From Mucilaginibacter sp. (GTDB taxonomy: Bacteria; Bacteroidota; Bacteroidia; Sphingobacteriales; Sphingobacteriaceae), in contig NZ_JAQBOC010000001.1 of the NCBI RefSeq assembly GCF_028288225.1, positions 1-39,116 on the forward strand: 39,116 nucleotides of DNA, in the 5' to 3' direction. The translations under genes were made by a program, and so were the position numbers. The notes beneath the pieces are model-generated. The model had not been told where the DNA came from. It saw only the letters and a list, made by a program, of their open reading frames with translations, and made no database searches. Positions 25,570 through 33,250 of this stretch are shown piece by piece; within the stretch, counting starts at the first letter, position 1, and each line of letters begins with the position of its first letter.

Positions 25570-26901
25570 ATGTCAATACTTAGCAAAGAAGAAGCACAAA
25601 CTTTATTAAAGAAAGTGCTTAGTTACTCAAAAGCCGATGAATGCGAAATAGGCTTAACTGGTCGCGAAGGCGGCAACATTCGTTACGCATTGAATGCAGT
25701 ATCAACAGCCGGCGATATTAGTACGCTTACGTTATCCGTAAGTTCAACTTTCGGTAAAAAAACGGGTACGGCCACCATCAATGAATTTGATGACGCAGCT
25801 TTAGAACGTGTGGTGCGCCGAGCGGAAGAACTGGCGCAACTGGCACCTGAAAGCAAGGAATATATGCCGCTGTTAGGCCCGCAAACCTTCGCCGAATCAA
25901 TTGAATACAATGCAAATACGGCTGCCATGACTCCAGAAAGCAGGGCCGAGCTGGTAGCTAAAAGCCTGGATGTAACAAAACAAGCCAACTTAATTGCGGC
26001 GGGCTTTCTAGAGAACGCTAATGGTTTTAGCGCCCTTATGAACTCAAAAGGTTTATTTGCCTACAATAAGGCGTCGAACGTTATTTTTTCAATTACAACA
26101 AGGAACCAGGCAGGCACAGGTTCTGGTTACGCTGCCCGTGGTTTTACTGATGTTAAAAACCTCGACACCTATTCTGCTACCAAAGTGGCGGCAATGAAGG
26201 CTAATAGTTCTGCTAATGCAAAAGCCATTGAACCGGGTAAATATACGGTGATCCTGGAACCCGTTGCAGCAACTTATATGATGGAAAGTATGTTTCGCTT
26301 TGATGCGCGGATGGCAGAAGAAGGGCGCAGCTTTTTAAGCAAAAAGGGCGGCGGTACCCGGCTGGGCGAAAAATTAGTGGATGATAAGGTGACAATCTAT
26401 TCAGATCCGTTTAATACCGACCTGCCCGGCTCAACCTGGGACAGGGATGGCCTGCCGCTCGAAAAAACCTACTGGATCCAAAACGGTGTGGTTAAAAATT
26501 TAAGCTACTCGCGTTACTGGGCTGAAAAGAAAGGGGTAAAACCTGTTCCCGGCCCAAGCAATATAATTATGGAAGGCGGTGATTCTTCTTTAGAAGAGAT
26601 GATCAAAAATACGGAACGCGGTATATTGGTATCACGCTTGTGGTACATCCGCATGGTTGATCCCCAATCATTGCTATTAACAGGATTAACCCGCGATGGT
26701 ACTTATTATATTGAAAATGGCAAGATCAAATTCCCGGTTAAAAATTTCAGGTTTAATGAGAGCCCGGTAATTATGCTTAATAATGTCGAAGCCCTTGGCA
26801 AACCCGAAAGAAGTATAAGTGTGGAAAGCTACCGCAGCTATATGATACCACCAATGAAACTCCGTGACTTCACGTTTTCATCACTATCAGATGCTGTATA
26901 A
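25570..26901 (+). CDS. tldE: TldE/PmbA-family protein (TldD partner)
   Basis: A 443-aa TldE/PmbA-type protein, 7 nt after TldD. It shares the TldD/PmbA fold (the IEPGKYTVILEPVAATYMME block aligns with the TldD metal region) but lacks HExxxH, as expected for the non-catalytic TldE half. Other landmarks are ADECEIGLTGREGGNIRYAL at the start, GFLENANGFSALMNSKGLFA, and IIMEGGDSSLEEMIKNTERG near the C-terminus. No signal peptide is visible, in contrast to TldD. It closes the cluster and is followed by a terminator. In characterised systems TldD/E processes small peptides (microcin B17, CcdA); the substrate here is unknown. Confidence 0.9.
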   Translation: MSILSKEEAQTLLKKVLSYSKADECEIGLTGREGGNIRYALNAVSTAGDISTLTLSVSSTFGKKTGTATINEFDDAALERVVRRAEELAQLAPESKEYMPLLGPQTFAESIEYNANTAAMTPESRAELVAKSLDVTKQANLIAAGFLENANGFSALMNSKGLFAYNKASNVIFSITTRNQAGTGSGYAARGFTDVKNLDTYSATKVAAMKANSSANAKAIEPGKYTVILEPVAATYMMESMFRFDARMAEEGRSFLSKKGGGTRLGEKLVDDKVTIYSDPFNTDLPGSTWDRDGLPLEKTYWIQNGVVKNLSYSRYWAEKKGVKPVPGPSNIIMEGGDSSLEEMIKNTERGILVSRLWYIRMVDPQSLLLTGLTRDGTYYIENGKIKFPVKNFRFNESPVIMLNNVEALGKPERSISVESYRSYMIPPMKLRDFTFSSLSDAV

Positions 26902-26911
26902 TCAGGATATT

Positions 26912-26950
26912 GAGGCTGTTTCATAAATATGGAATAGCCTCTTTTTCTTT
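26912..26950 (+). terminator. Intrinsic terminator after tldE
   Basis: Arms GAGGCT and AGCCTC (26912-26917 and 26936-26941), extended by TTTC/GGAA pairing around ATAAATAT, then a T-rich tail. It lies 10 nt after the tldE stop and marks the 3' end of the MoxR-to-TldE unit. Confidence 0.75.
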
Positions 26951-27085
26951 ATTCGGGTAGGTGGCAGAGAACGTTTTTGTATATGCGATTCTCAGCGCCT
27001 CGATTTTACTTATGAGACTGCCTCAACAGTTGAACTATGCGGGTTTTGAACTTCAAACCAACGAACGATTGCCAGTGTTGTTTTC

Positions 27086-27319
27086 TTAACAGATTTTTGA
27101 AATAAGGTCAATGATAAACTTACTCTTGTAGCCATGACTGATCATATCTTCCATTAATTGAAAAGACTTTATTTCAATCTTTAAAAGTATTTCAGCATTT
27201 GTTAAAAACATCAAAGTCGATGTTTCTGCACATTAAACACCAGTCTTACTAAGTTCGGCAGTAATTTCCTTGTTTATCCGTTTGATGGATTTCAAAACCA
27301 CGAGGTCTTTACTTGTCAT
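27086..27319 (-). pseudogene. Small gene with one in-frame stop, unknown family
   Basis: From an ATG at 27319 the minus strand reads MTSKDLVVLKSIKRINKEIT and AELSKTGV, reaches a TAA at 27235-27233, then continues in the same frame as CAETSTLMFLTNAEILLKIE and IKSFQLMEDMISHGYKSKFI to a TAA at 27088-27086. Taken together this is a 77-codon unit interrupted by a single stop. Both halves have a helical, charged, protein-like composition. No family is recognised. A decayed short gene is likeliest; sequencing error or recoding cannot be excluded from one sequence. The flanks (26951-27085 and 27320-27565) show nothing else. Confidence 0.35.
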
Positions 27320-27575
27320 TTACAATTAAACATCTCAGTTGTACCTTCACTTTCACGAGACAAATAATATTTTCGTTGTATCGTCCGACTTTCCACTAAA
27401 TTTTTGTTTGAACAATTTTAGGTTTTTAAAAAAGCAAAAACGACCAATTTAAGAAATCTTTAAAATTTTAATTTCGCCCTTTTTACCGTGTAATTTAATA
27501 CCATAATAGCTTGTTTATCAGATATTTTCGAACATATCTAAAAATGTTAAGAATGGTATAAGGGGTTCGATTGTA

Positions 27576-27594
27576 ATCCCTCCGGCTCCACTGA
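27576..27594 (+). repeat. att-like tmRNA 3'-end copy 1
   Basis: ATCCCTCCGGCTCCACTGA at 27576-27594, preceded by GGTTCGA and a 5-nt insertion (TTGTA), repeats 28325-28343 with one mismatch. It is the end of a T-arm plus acceptor strand of a tmRNA/tRNA-type RNA, followed at once by its own terminator. No upstream RNA body is present. Such 3'-end copies are the usual mark of integration by a tyrosine recombinase. Confidence 0.6.
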
Positions 27595-27598
27595 TTAA

Positions 27599-27637
27599 AA
27601 TAAAACCCCGTTTCTTAAATGCAAACGGGGTTTTATT
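27599..27637 (+). terminator. Strong intrinsic terminator next to att copy 1
   Basis: A perfect 15-bp stem: AATAAAACCCCGTTT (27599-27613) pairs with AAACGGGGTTTTATT (27623-27637) around a 9-nt loop, then T-rich sequence. It would stop transcription coming from an RNA gene to the left and insulate the toxin-antitoxin genes. Confidence 0.8.
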
Positions 27638-27672
27638 TTTATATGGTAGGAGATATTTTGTATTTTTGTTAT

Positions 27673-27879
27673 ATGAAATTTGTATTGGAAGTTAAAGAAA
27701 GCAAGGCAGCTGCTCTTTTGACGTTGCTAAATGATTTACCATACGTAAAGACAAAACCGCTTACCCCCTATAAGGCCAAAGTGCTTGAGGATGTTAAGGA
27801 GGCTGTGGATGAATTGAACCTTGTATTAGCCGGAAAAATAGAGGCCCGTGATGCGGACGAACTGCTAAATGAACTATAG
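27673..27879 (+). CDS. Antitoxin of a RelE-type toxin-antitoxin pair
   Basis: A 68-aa protein; ATG at 27673 is preferred over one at 27619, which would lie inside the terminator. It starts MKFVLEVKESKAAALLTLLN, has PYKAKVLEDVKEAVDELNLV, and ends in a helical DADELLNEL. These are features of the small antitoxins annotated next to RelE/ParE toxins in Bacteroidetes; I cannot place it in a named antitoxin family. Its last 11 nt overlap the toxin start (ATGAACTATAG), so translation is coupled. A TATTTTTG box ends only 4 nt before the ATG, so the mRNA may be nearly leaderless if that box is used. Confidence 0.75.
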   Translation: MKFVLEVKESKAAALLTLLNDLPYVKTKPLTPYKAKVLEDVKEAVDELNLVLAGKIEARDADELLNEL

Positions 27880-28201
27880 GGTAAAGTTTATTGCAAAGTT
27901 TGAAAAAGAACTGAAGCGCCTTGCGAAAAAACATTCGTCACTCAAGTCGGATTTTTCGTTGTTTTTGGCGTCTATTAAAGAAAACCCAACTCAGGGTACT
28001 TCACTTGGCAATGATTGTTATAAAATCCGTTTGGCAATTACAAGTAAAGGAAAAGGCAAATCCGGCGGTGCGCGGGTTATTACTTGTTTCAAAATAGTGC
28101 ATGGTACAGTTTACCTTCTCACTATATTTGATAAAAGCGACCAGGAAAACATATCCGACAAAGAATTGAAAGAACTTCTAAAGTTTGTTGCGAATAGTTA
28201 A
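27869..28201 (+). CDS. RelE/ParE-superfamily toxin
   Basis: A 110-aa protein of the RelE/ParE superfamily: MNYRVKFIAKFEKELKRLAK at the start, SLKSDFSLFLASIKENPTQG, then the characteristic strands GNDCYKIRLAITSKGKGKSG, ARVITCFKIVHGTVYLLTIF and DKSDQENISDKELKELL. This is the pattern of RelE/HigB/YafQ-like ribosome-dependent mRNA interferases. The catalytic residues differ between families and I do not assign them. It overlaps the antitoxin by 11 nt. It sits between two tmRNA-tail copies, so it appears to be cargo that stabilises the island by addiction. Confidence 0.85.
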   Translation: MNYRVKFIAKFEKELKRLAKKHSSLKSDFSLFLASIKENPTQGTSLGNDCYKIRLAITSKGKGKSGGARVITCFKIVHGTVYLLTIFDKSDQENISDKELKELLKFVANS

Positions 28202-28261
28202 CGTTAAAGCCTGAGAATCGAAAAACGAAAATAACCTGACCGGCCTTCCCCTTCCCTACAA

Positions 28262-28340
28262 TTAAACAGAAGCTAATAAGCCTATAGAAAGCTTACCTTA
28301 TGCCATGTTTGGACGAGGGTTCGAATCCCTCCGGCTCTAC
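28262..28340 (+). pseudogene. ssrA: 3' fragment of a tmRNA gene (att copy 2)
   Basis: The stretch ends with TTTGGACGAGGGTTCGAATC and CCTCCGGCTCTAC: a GAGGG/CCCTC T-stem with loop TTCGAAT, then the acceptor 3' strand CGGCTCTA. The leading TTTGGACG before a GGGTTCGA T-arm is typical of tmRNA 3' ends, not of ordinary tRNAs. The preceding 45 nt (AAGC...GCTT pairing near 28272-28302) may be the last pseudoknot/helix of tmRNA. The tag-coding region and 5' half are not present upstream, where the RelE gene lies, so this is a tail copy and not a working ssrA. A strong terminator follows. tmRNA versus a tRNA source is judged by motif. Confidence 0.6.
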
Positions 28341-28430
28341 TGAAAAGCCCTCAGATTAGTTTCTGAGGGCTTTTTTTTTTGAGCGTGGACGCTCAAAATT
28401 ATTTGCAGTCAAAGAGGACGCTTGGCCGGG
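28334..28430. repeat. Island boundary repeat, copy A (tmRNA end + double hairpin)
   Basis: From GCTCTACTGAAAAGCCC through two hairpins to about GGACGCTTGGCCGGG this sequence recurs at 34311-34402 in the same orientation, 5977 bp away, with substitutions and small indels. It begins exactly at the acceptor end of the tmRNA-type tail. The two copies enclose the CHC2, McrB-like, DUF2357 and dihydrofolate-reductase-family genes. Confidence 0.65.
28343..28394. terminator. Terminator plus adjacent short palindrome, copy A
   Basis: AAAAGCCCTCAGA (28343-28355) pairs with TCTGAGGGCTTTT (28362-28374) around TTAGTT, then a run of ten T in total (28371-28380). Directly after it GAGCGTGGACGCTC (28381-28394) is a second perfect dyad. 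The same two-hairpin module occurs at 34319-34370. Confidence 0.8.
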
Positions 28431-28454
28431 CGGGTAAAGGCCTGATAAGTGCTG

Positions 28455-28751
28455 TTAAACTTCCTCCGGCACTTCTAAGTCCAACCTTTTCGCTAAAAAA
28501 CGAACCGCATCAGGGAAAGACAGCTTTTCTATCTCTATTACAAATTTAATAGCGTTGCCACCCTTATTGCAATTGAAACATTTCCAGATCTGCTTATCAG
28601 GCGAAACTGTAAAGGAAGGTTTACTGCCGCCGTCAAAAGGACATTCTCCTGCCAAGCCTTGTCCTCTTTCTATCAGGTCAATGTAGCGGCCTATCAATTC
28701 GGCAATATCGGTCTCTTGTAAAACTGTATCGATAAATGCTTTTGGTATCAT
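28455..28751 (-). CDS. Orphan CHC2 zinc-finger protein (DnaG-type N-terminal domain)
   Basis: A 98-aa protein equal to just the zinc-binding domain of DnaG-type primases. It begins MIPKAFIDTVLQETDIAELI with the primase-like GRYIDL and GQGLAGECPFDGGSKPSFTV segments, then the CxxC in WKCFNCNKGGNAIKFVIEIE, ending SFPDAVRFLAKRLDLEVPEE. Ligands are C37, C58 and C61; the usual His of CPFH is Asp40 (CPFD). No polymerase (TOPRIM) domain follows: downstream on this strand lies the double hairpin. Standalone CHC2 proteins occur on Bacteroidetes mobile elements, where they may help replication. It lies just inside the island boundary. Confidence 0.85.
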   Translation of the reverse strand: MIPKAFIDTVLQETDIAELIGRYIDLIERGQGLAGECPFDGGSKPSFTVSPDKQIWKCFNCNKGGNAIKFVIEIEKLSFPDAVRFLAKRLDLEVPEEV

Positions 28752-28798
28752 AGATATAAAGGATGATCATTATTAAAACTTAACAGTCAAATTACGCT

Positions 28799-28999
28799 AT
28801 GTTATCCCAAAGTCCAAATTTTTTTGACAAAGTACACGCGGGGCAGTACGCCTTTGCACTTTTGGCCTGCGCGGCATACGCTAAATGGGAGGGGGAATTA
28901 ACCAAAAAGAGAATACGAAACTTCTCTGGAGAGAAAAATACTTACATTAATAGATATCTTACCCATATCTCACATAATTGTTTTTTTTATTCGCAATAA
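28799..28999 (+). CDS. Possible small protein, 66 aa, unknown
   Basis: An open frame with ATG at 28799 and stop at 28999, reading NFFDKVHAGQYAFALLACAA, then YAKWEGELTKKRIRNFSGEK. The first half is moderately hydrophobic, the second basic. It has no recognised family. It is divergent from the CHC2 gene and 60 nt upstream of the McrB-like gene, so it could be a small leader gene of that operon or chance. The evidence is position and length only. Confidence 0.25.
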   Translation: MLSQSPNFFDKVHAGQYAFALLACAAYAKWEGELTKKRIRNFSGEKNTYINRYLTHISHNCFFYSQ

Positions 29000-29059
29000 A
29001 AGTCGTTAATTACTAAACATTTCAAACTAACCAATCTAAACTAAATCAAATAAATCCTT

Positions 29060-31441
29060 ATGCAAAAAGCTATTGCGGTAGAAGATATCCCTTTTTTCGG
29101 ACAAAACAGAGGGCTGGTTTCGCCATTATTTATTTATGAGGATGGAGACTGGCGTAAAGTCACAAATCCCTATACAGATTTCCCCAACAATGGAAAAATA
29201 TTTGTTCTGGCAAACTATTCTTTCATAGAACAACAATATCAGAAAAAGCCATTTATTATAGAGTTTTCCGCAACTGAACGTGATGCCGATACTGATAGTA
29301 GCAGTAAATTTATCGCGCAAGGAACAAATACCGATTTACCTTTACTAGAACTTTGTCGCATATATAATAAAGAAAAAATCAAGTATAACGCAGAAGGTTT
29401 AATAACATTACTCATAAAAGAAGTCCCCAATAATTCAGTTTTTATACGCCATGAAAATGAATTGTTAGGGCCATTTAAGACGCATGAATACGATGAAGGG
29501 GATGATGGATATTTCACCGTTTTTTTAAAAAGTGTAACAGAGATCGGCGATGGAATTATCTATAAAATCAAACTAGAGGATACTGAAAATCAGCTATTTG
29601 AATTTGAAGGAAATAGTTATGTTCTAAATGCCTCCTCATTAATAGATAACGCGCCGTCAAAAGAGGAAATTTGGTATATAAGTAAAAAAGAAATTCTCTC
29701 GTGGGCAAAAATACAGTTTGGTAAAAATATAGATTCTTCGTTGTTGGATTTTTTGAAAGCCTTTGTTAACGTAAATGAAAATGACATAAGAATCCAAAAA
29801 TTAAAAGAATTATCGACCGATGTAATACAATGGTTACCGATTCGAGATAAAATAATATACGACTTTTTTGCGAACACTGATAGCGGCAAAAGCGTTATTG
29901 AAACTTTTTTGGCAGGAAATAGGAATAAAATTTTATCAGATAACGAAATTCAAACTGAAGCTATTAACATAGTTTCAGAAAAAACAGTCGAAAATTATTT
30001 AGATAGTAAACTCGCTCAATTAAATGACGAACAGCGATCATTTATAGAAGGCTTGTTAGACCAGCCAGAAAACCTAGTAACTTACGTTACGATATCTAAT
30101 CTCGTTAGAGAAGAAATAAAACTCGAGACAAGAATAGAGTCGAAGCAAACTCAGCTAGATGGCATTTCTGAACAAGTTACTAATAAGTATAACGAATTAG
30201 AACAATTTGAAAATGCCTATAGAAGTTTAAAAGTAGAACTACAAAGTGAATCTACCATTAAAAAAAATCTTTTAAATATCAAGACGTATACTGATATATT
30301 AAATGGAATTGATTTGTCCTCTGAAGATTTGAATTCAGATTCAAAGAAAATCTTACCTGTGGTACTACCATACTATGAAAAACTACCAAACTTGAAAGAT
30401 TATATTCAAGACATTGTTAATAAACTGGAAAATCGTGGTCGTAAAATTAGTTTCAATGATGTTTTTAACTATTTGATATTAATTCAACAAAACTTTTTAA
30501 CGGTCTTTGCTGGTTACCCTGGCACTGGCAAAACTTCGTTAATTCGCGAACTATCTCAACTAAGTGGGATTGATCCTTTTTTCTCACCAATTTCTGTGGC
30601 AAGAGGTTGGACATCCATCAAAGATTTCATTGGCTATTGGAACCCCTTAACTCAGCGGTTTCAAGCTGCTAATAATAGTCTATACAAAAATCTTCAAGAT
30701 CACAATTTGGAAACATATTCAAATTATCCTTTTTGGACAATGTTAGACGAAGCAAACTTGAGCCCAATGGAACATTATTGGTCAGATTTTATGATGTTGA
30801 GTGATTTGCAAGACAACGAAAGGTTTTTATCTGTAAGAGACACAAATTCGCAAAATGCCAAAAATTTACCTTTAGGCAAAGGATTCAGATTTTTGACAAC
30901 GATAAATTTCGATCACACTACAGAGGTATTATCCCCCCGTTTGAAAGATAGAGCCGCGATTGTAATGATCGACATTCCTGAATTCAAAAATATTGATCTT
31001 GAAAACCATGCAAGAGTACTTCCAACCAACGTGCTTAGCTACCAACAAGCAAAGGATCTTTTTGACGGAAAAACAGCTATTAGACTTACCCAAGACGAAA
31101 GCAGCCGACTAGAAGATATAATAGACATACTGAAAGACAATGCAACCGACAGGGGTATGCCAATCATTATTAGTCCTCGAAAAATAAAAGCAATTACAAA
31201 GTATTGCGAGACTGCCCGCGACATAATGGGAAAAGAAGGGGGAGAATCACCATTTACCGCTTTAGATTTTGCCGTTTGCCAATTTATTCTTCCTGTCGTT
31301 GAAGGAAGGTCTGAACCATTTAAAAAAAGGCTTGAATCATTGAGCAAGGCGTTGACTCTATTACCAAAGTCCACCGAACGTTTACGAAAGATGATTGAAT
31401 TTGGGCAAGTAAACAACCATAATTATAGATTCTTTTGTTAA
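29060..31441 (+). CDS. McrB-like AAA+ protein with coiled coil
   Basis: A 793-aa protein. Residues 1-330 are a variable N-terminal region with no family I recognise, probably for DNA or target recognition. Residues 345-405 are heptad-rich (REEIKLETRIESKQTQLDGI), predicting a coiled coil. The McrB-type AAA+ core follows: Walker A GYPGTGKTS (485-493), the McrB-family GWTSIKDFIGYWNPLTQRF (516-533), Walker B FWTMLDEANLSPMEHYW (558-574), sensor TTINFDHT (613-620) and SPRLKDR (625-631). The McrB GTP-specificity motif NTADRS is replaced by NFDHTT, so ATP use is plausible. It is 9 nt upstream of the nuclease gene, as McrB is of McrC. It is AT-rich compared with the flanks. Confidence 0.88.
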   Translation: MQKAIAVEDIPFFGQNRGLVSPLFIYEDGDWRKVTNPYTDFPNNGKIFVLANYSFIEQQYQKKPFIIEFSATERDADTDSSSKFIAQGTNTDLPLLELCRIYNKEKIKYNAEGLITLLIKEVPNNSVFIRHENELLGPFKTHEYDEGDDGYFTVFLKSVTEIGDGIIYKIKLEDTENQLFEFEGNSYVLNASSLIDNAPSKEEIWYISKKEILSWAKIQFGKNIDSSLLDFLKAFVNVNENDIRIQKLKELSTDVIQWLPIRDKIIYDFFANTDSGKSVIETFLAGNRNKILSDNEIQTEAINIVSEKTVENYLDSKLAQLNDEQRSFIEGLLDQPENLVTYVTISNLVREEIKLETRIESKQTQLDGISEQVTNKYNELEQFENAYRSLKVELQSESTIKKNLLNIKTYTDILNGIDLSSEDLNSDSKKILPVVLPYYEKLPNLKDYIQDIVNKLENRGRKISFNDVFNYLILIQQNFLTVFAGYPGTGKTSLIRELSQLSGIDPFFSPISVARGWTSIKDFIGYWNPLTQRFQAANNSLYKNLQDHNLETYSNYPFWTMLDEANLSPMEHYWSDFMMLSDLQDNERFLSVRDTNSQNAKNLPLGKGFRFLTTINFDHTTEVLSPRLKDRAAIVMIDIPEFKNIDLENHARVLPTNVLSYQQAKDLFDGKTAIRLTQDESSRLEDIIDILKDNATDRGMPIIISPRKIKAITKYCETARDIMGKEGGESPFTALDFAVCQFILPVVEGRSEPFKKRLESLSKALTLLPKSTERLRKMIEFGQVNNHNYRFFC

Positions 31442-31450
31442 GTAGAATGT

Positions 31451-33250
31451 ATGTTTTCAGAAAGCAACATTATTCAAGCTAACTATAAGTTACATTCAAG
31501 TGTTCTTGAAACATCTATCAATAGACTTAGCATTACAAGCGAAGACCATCGAATAGATGAAAATGATTTTATTGGGTTTTTATTTAAAAGCTCTTCGGCG
31601 ATAGATATTGAATTTTTTAAATTAATTCTTGGAGAATTCGAGTTTGACATAATTTATTTAGGAGAGACTGATGGACTTTTTTACTACACTGCGTCATTTG
31701 AAGATGTCTATCCCGAAGAATCCAACTTCTGGCATACTATATCATCCCCTTATCAAATCAAGCTAGGCAAAATAATATTAAATAACATTGGGGTTTTACG
31801 GATTAGTTTATTAAATGTTCAAACTAATAATTATCAAAAAATAGGATCGGTAGAGGTAACAAGTGATAAGCTGAACAATGACGATGTAAATGATTTATTT
31901 GATTACCTATTAGGCAAAAACGTAAGTTACTGGAATCCATTCGCTTTGACAGTACATCAAAATGAAAACAAACCATTAAGATTATCTTTCTTTTTATTGG
32001 TTGCCCAACTTGAAAAGGATATTAACAATATCAGCCTTCTTCTTCCAGAATTCCTCACAAATCCAATTTCCACTTTAAATCCGACATATATAAATGAAGT
32101 ATTTGACGAAAGAAAAATAATGGATGATTATTCAATTCAATGGCTATTCAGTAATTTGGATGTCCTCGAAAAAACTAATCTCATTTCGACAAACACTGTG
32201 AAAATCAAAAACAGTGTCTACAACATTAAAAGAATGCTCACAAAAGACTTTTATAACGAAGTCGATATTTATGAAAATCAAATCATTGCCGGATTTTTCA
32301 TTGATTTAATAGATGTGTTATCCGCTCATTTAAAAAACATACGTTTAAAGGTTGATTTACTCAAAGAAGAAGAAATCACTTTAAACAAATTTTCGATCGT
32401 AAAAATTCAAGAAAAGAAATTCTTAGAGCGTCAAGGAAGATTAAGTAAGGAACTTATAAATTCTATTTCTATTATAAAAGGCACTTTTTCAGAATATTTT
32501 GCTATAAGTTTTCCTCTAACAGAGGCACCAAAACCAGTCAATAAATTCGAATCAAAAGAACATTATTTAATTGTTCATCAAATAATTATTAGATGGTATG
32601 ATTATAAGGATTTGTCATGGGGATCCAATGAACTATTTGGTGGCATTAGAACCTTAGATAAATTATATGAGTTATTTTGTTTGTATAAGCTTATTGATGT
32701 AATAAAAGCACTTGGATTTAAAGATCCAAAATCAACATTAGATAATTATCATGATTACCTAAACGAAAGTAATCACATAGGAATTTACGATTTTGGAACT
32801 TCCAATGATAATTCAAACTCTGTTAGACTGTTTTACGAAAAATTGCCAGACGAATTATGTACGATAATACCAACTGGCACAGGAAGAGAGCTTCGACCCG
32901 ATTTTATCCTTGAAATTTCTAACAAACATGGCGTACGGTACGTAATCCTTGATGCAAAGTTCAAAAAAATAAAAAATATCAAAAGATATACTTTTCAAGA
33001 ATTGATTCCTAAATATTTACATGGAATCGGAAAGATTGATGGTTCAAAAATATCTATTTCTGGATTAATACTTCTTTTTCCCGAAGACAAAAGTTTTATA
33101 AATAAATGGAAAATAGACTTTCATAAAAGCACATATTCTATAGAAGGGAATAAATCGGTTTCTCCAGTGATTTTGGCAATTGAAGTCCCGCTTGGCAAGC
33201 ATAGGGACATACGTTTGAGAGAAATATTGAAAAGGCTAATTCTTATTTAA
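31451..33250 (+). CDS. DUF2357/McrC-like PD-(D/E)XK nuclease
   Basis: A 599-aa protein partner of the preceding AAA+ gene. The N-terminal 300 residues contain the DUF2357-type region with the YENQ motif (VDIYENQIIAGFFIDLIDVL, 272-291). The C-terminal 250 residues form the McrC-type nuclease: helix LDKLYELFCLYKLIDVIKAL (402-421), then RPDFIL (482-487, D484) and VILDAKFKK (498-506, D501-x-K503), giving a PD-(D/E)XK active site, and the following FQELIPKYLHGIG helix with the Q of the motif. The active-site residues look intact. It should cut DNA when driven by the McrB-like motor. Codon use is AT-rich like its partner, suggesting joint transfer. Confidence 0.88.
   Translation: MFSESNIIQANYKLHSSVLETSINRLSITSEDHRIDENDFIGFLFKSSSAIDIEFFKLILGEFEFDIIYLGETDGLFYYTASFEDVYPEESNFWHTISSPYQIKLGKIILNNIGVLRISLLNVQTNNYQKIGSVEVTSDKLNNDDVNDLFDYLLGKNVSYWNPFALTVHQNENKPLRLSFFLLVAQLEKDINNISLLLPEFLTNPISTLNPTYINEVFDERKIMDDYSIQWLFSNLDVLEKTNLISTNTVKIKNSVYNIKRMLTKDFYNEVDIYENQIIAGFFIDLIDVLSAHLKNIRLKVDLLKEEEITLNKFSIVKIQEKKFLERQGRLSKELINSISIIKGTFSEYFAISFPLTEAPKPVNKFESKEHYLIVHQIIIRWYDYKDLSWGSNELFGGIRTLDKLYELFCLYKLIDVIKALGFKDPKSTLDNYHDYLNESNHIGIYDFGTSNDNSNSVRLFYEKLPDELCTIIPTGTGRELRPDFILEISNKHGVRYVILDAKFKKIKNIKRYTFQELIPKYLHGIGKIDGSKISISGLILLFPEDKSFINKWKIDFHKSTYSIEGNKSVSPVILAIEVPLGKHRDIRLREILKRLILI

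Noticed and set aside
27601..27637. Possible CRISPR-like or att palindrome at AAAACCCCGTTT
   Set aside because: It is a single perfect hairpin followed by T-rich sequence, best explained as a terminator; no spaced repeats occur.
28262..28340. Complete tRNA gene
   Set aside because: Only the T-arm and 3' acceptor strand are present; no anticodon or D-arm could be found upstream.
29126..29320. Antisense frames within the McrB-like gene
   Set aside because: They are shadows of a strongly coding plus-strand frame with clear motifs.
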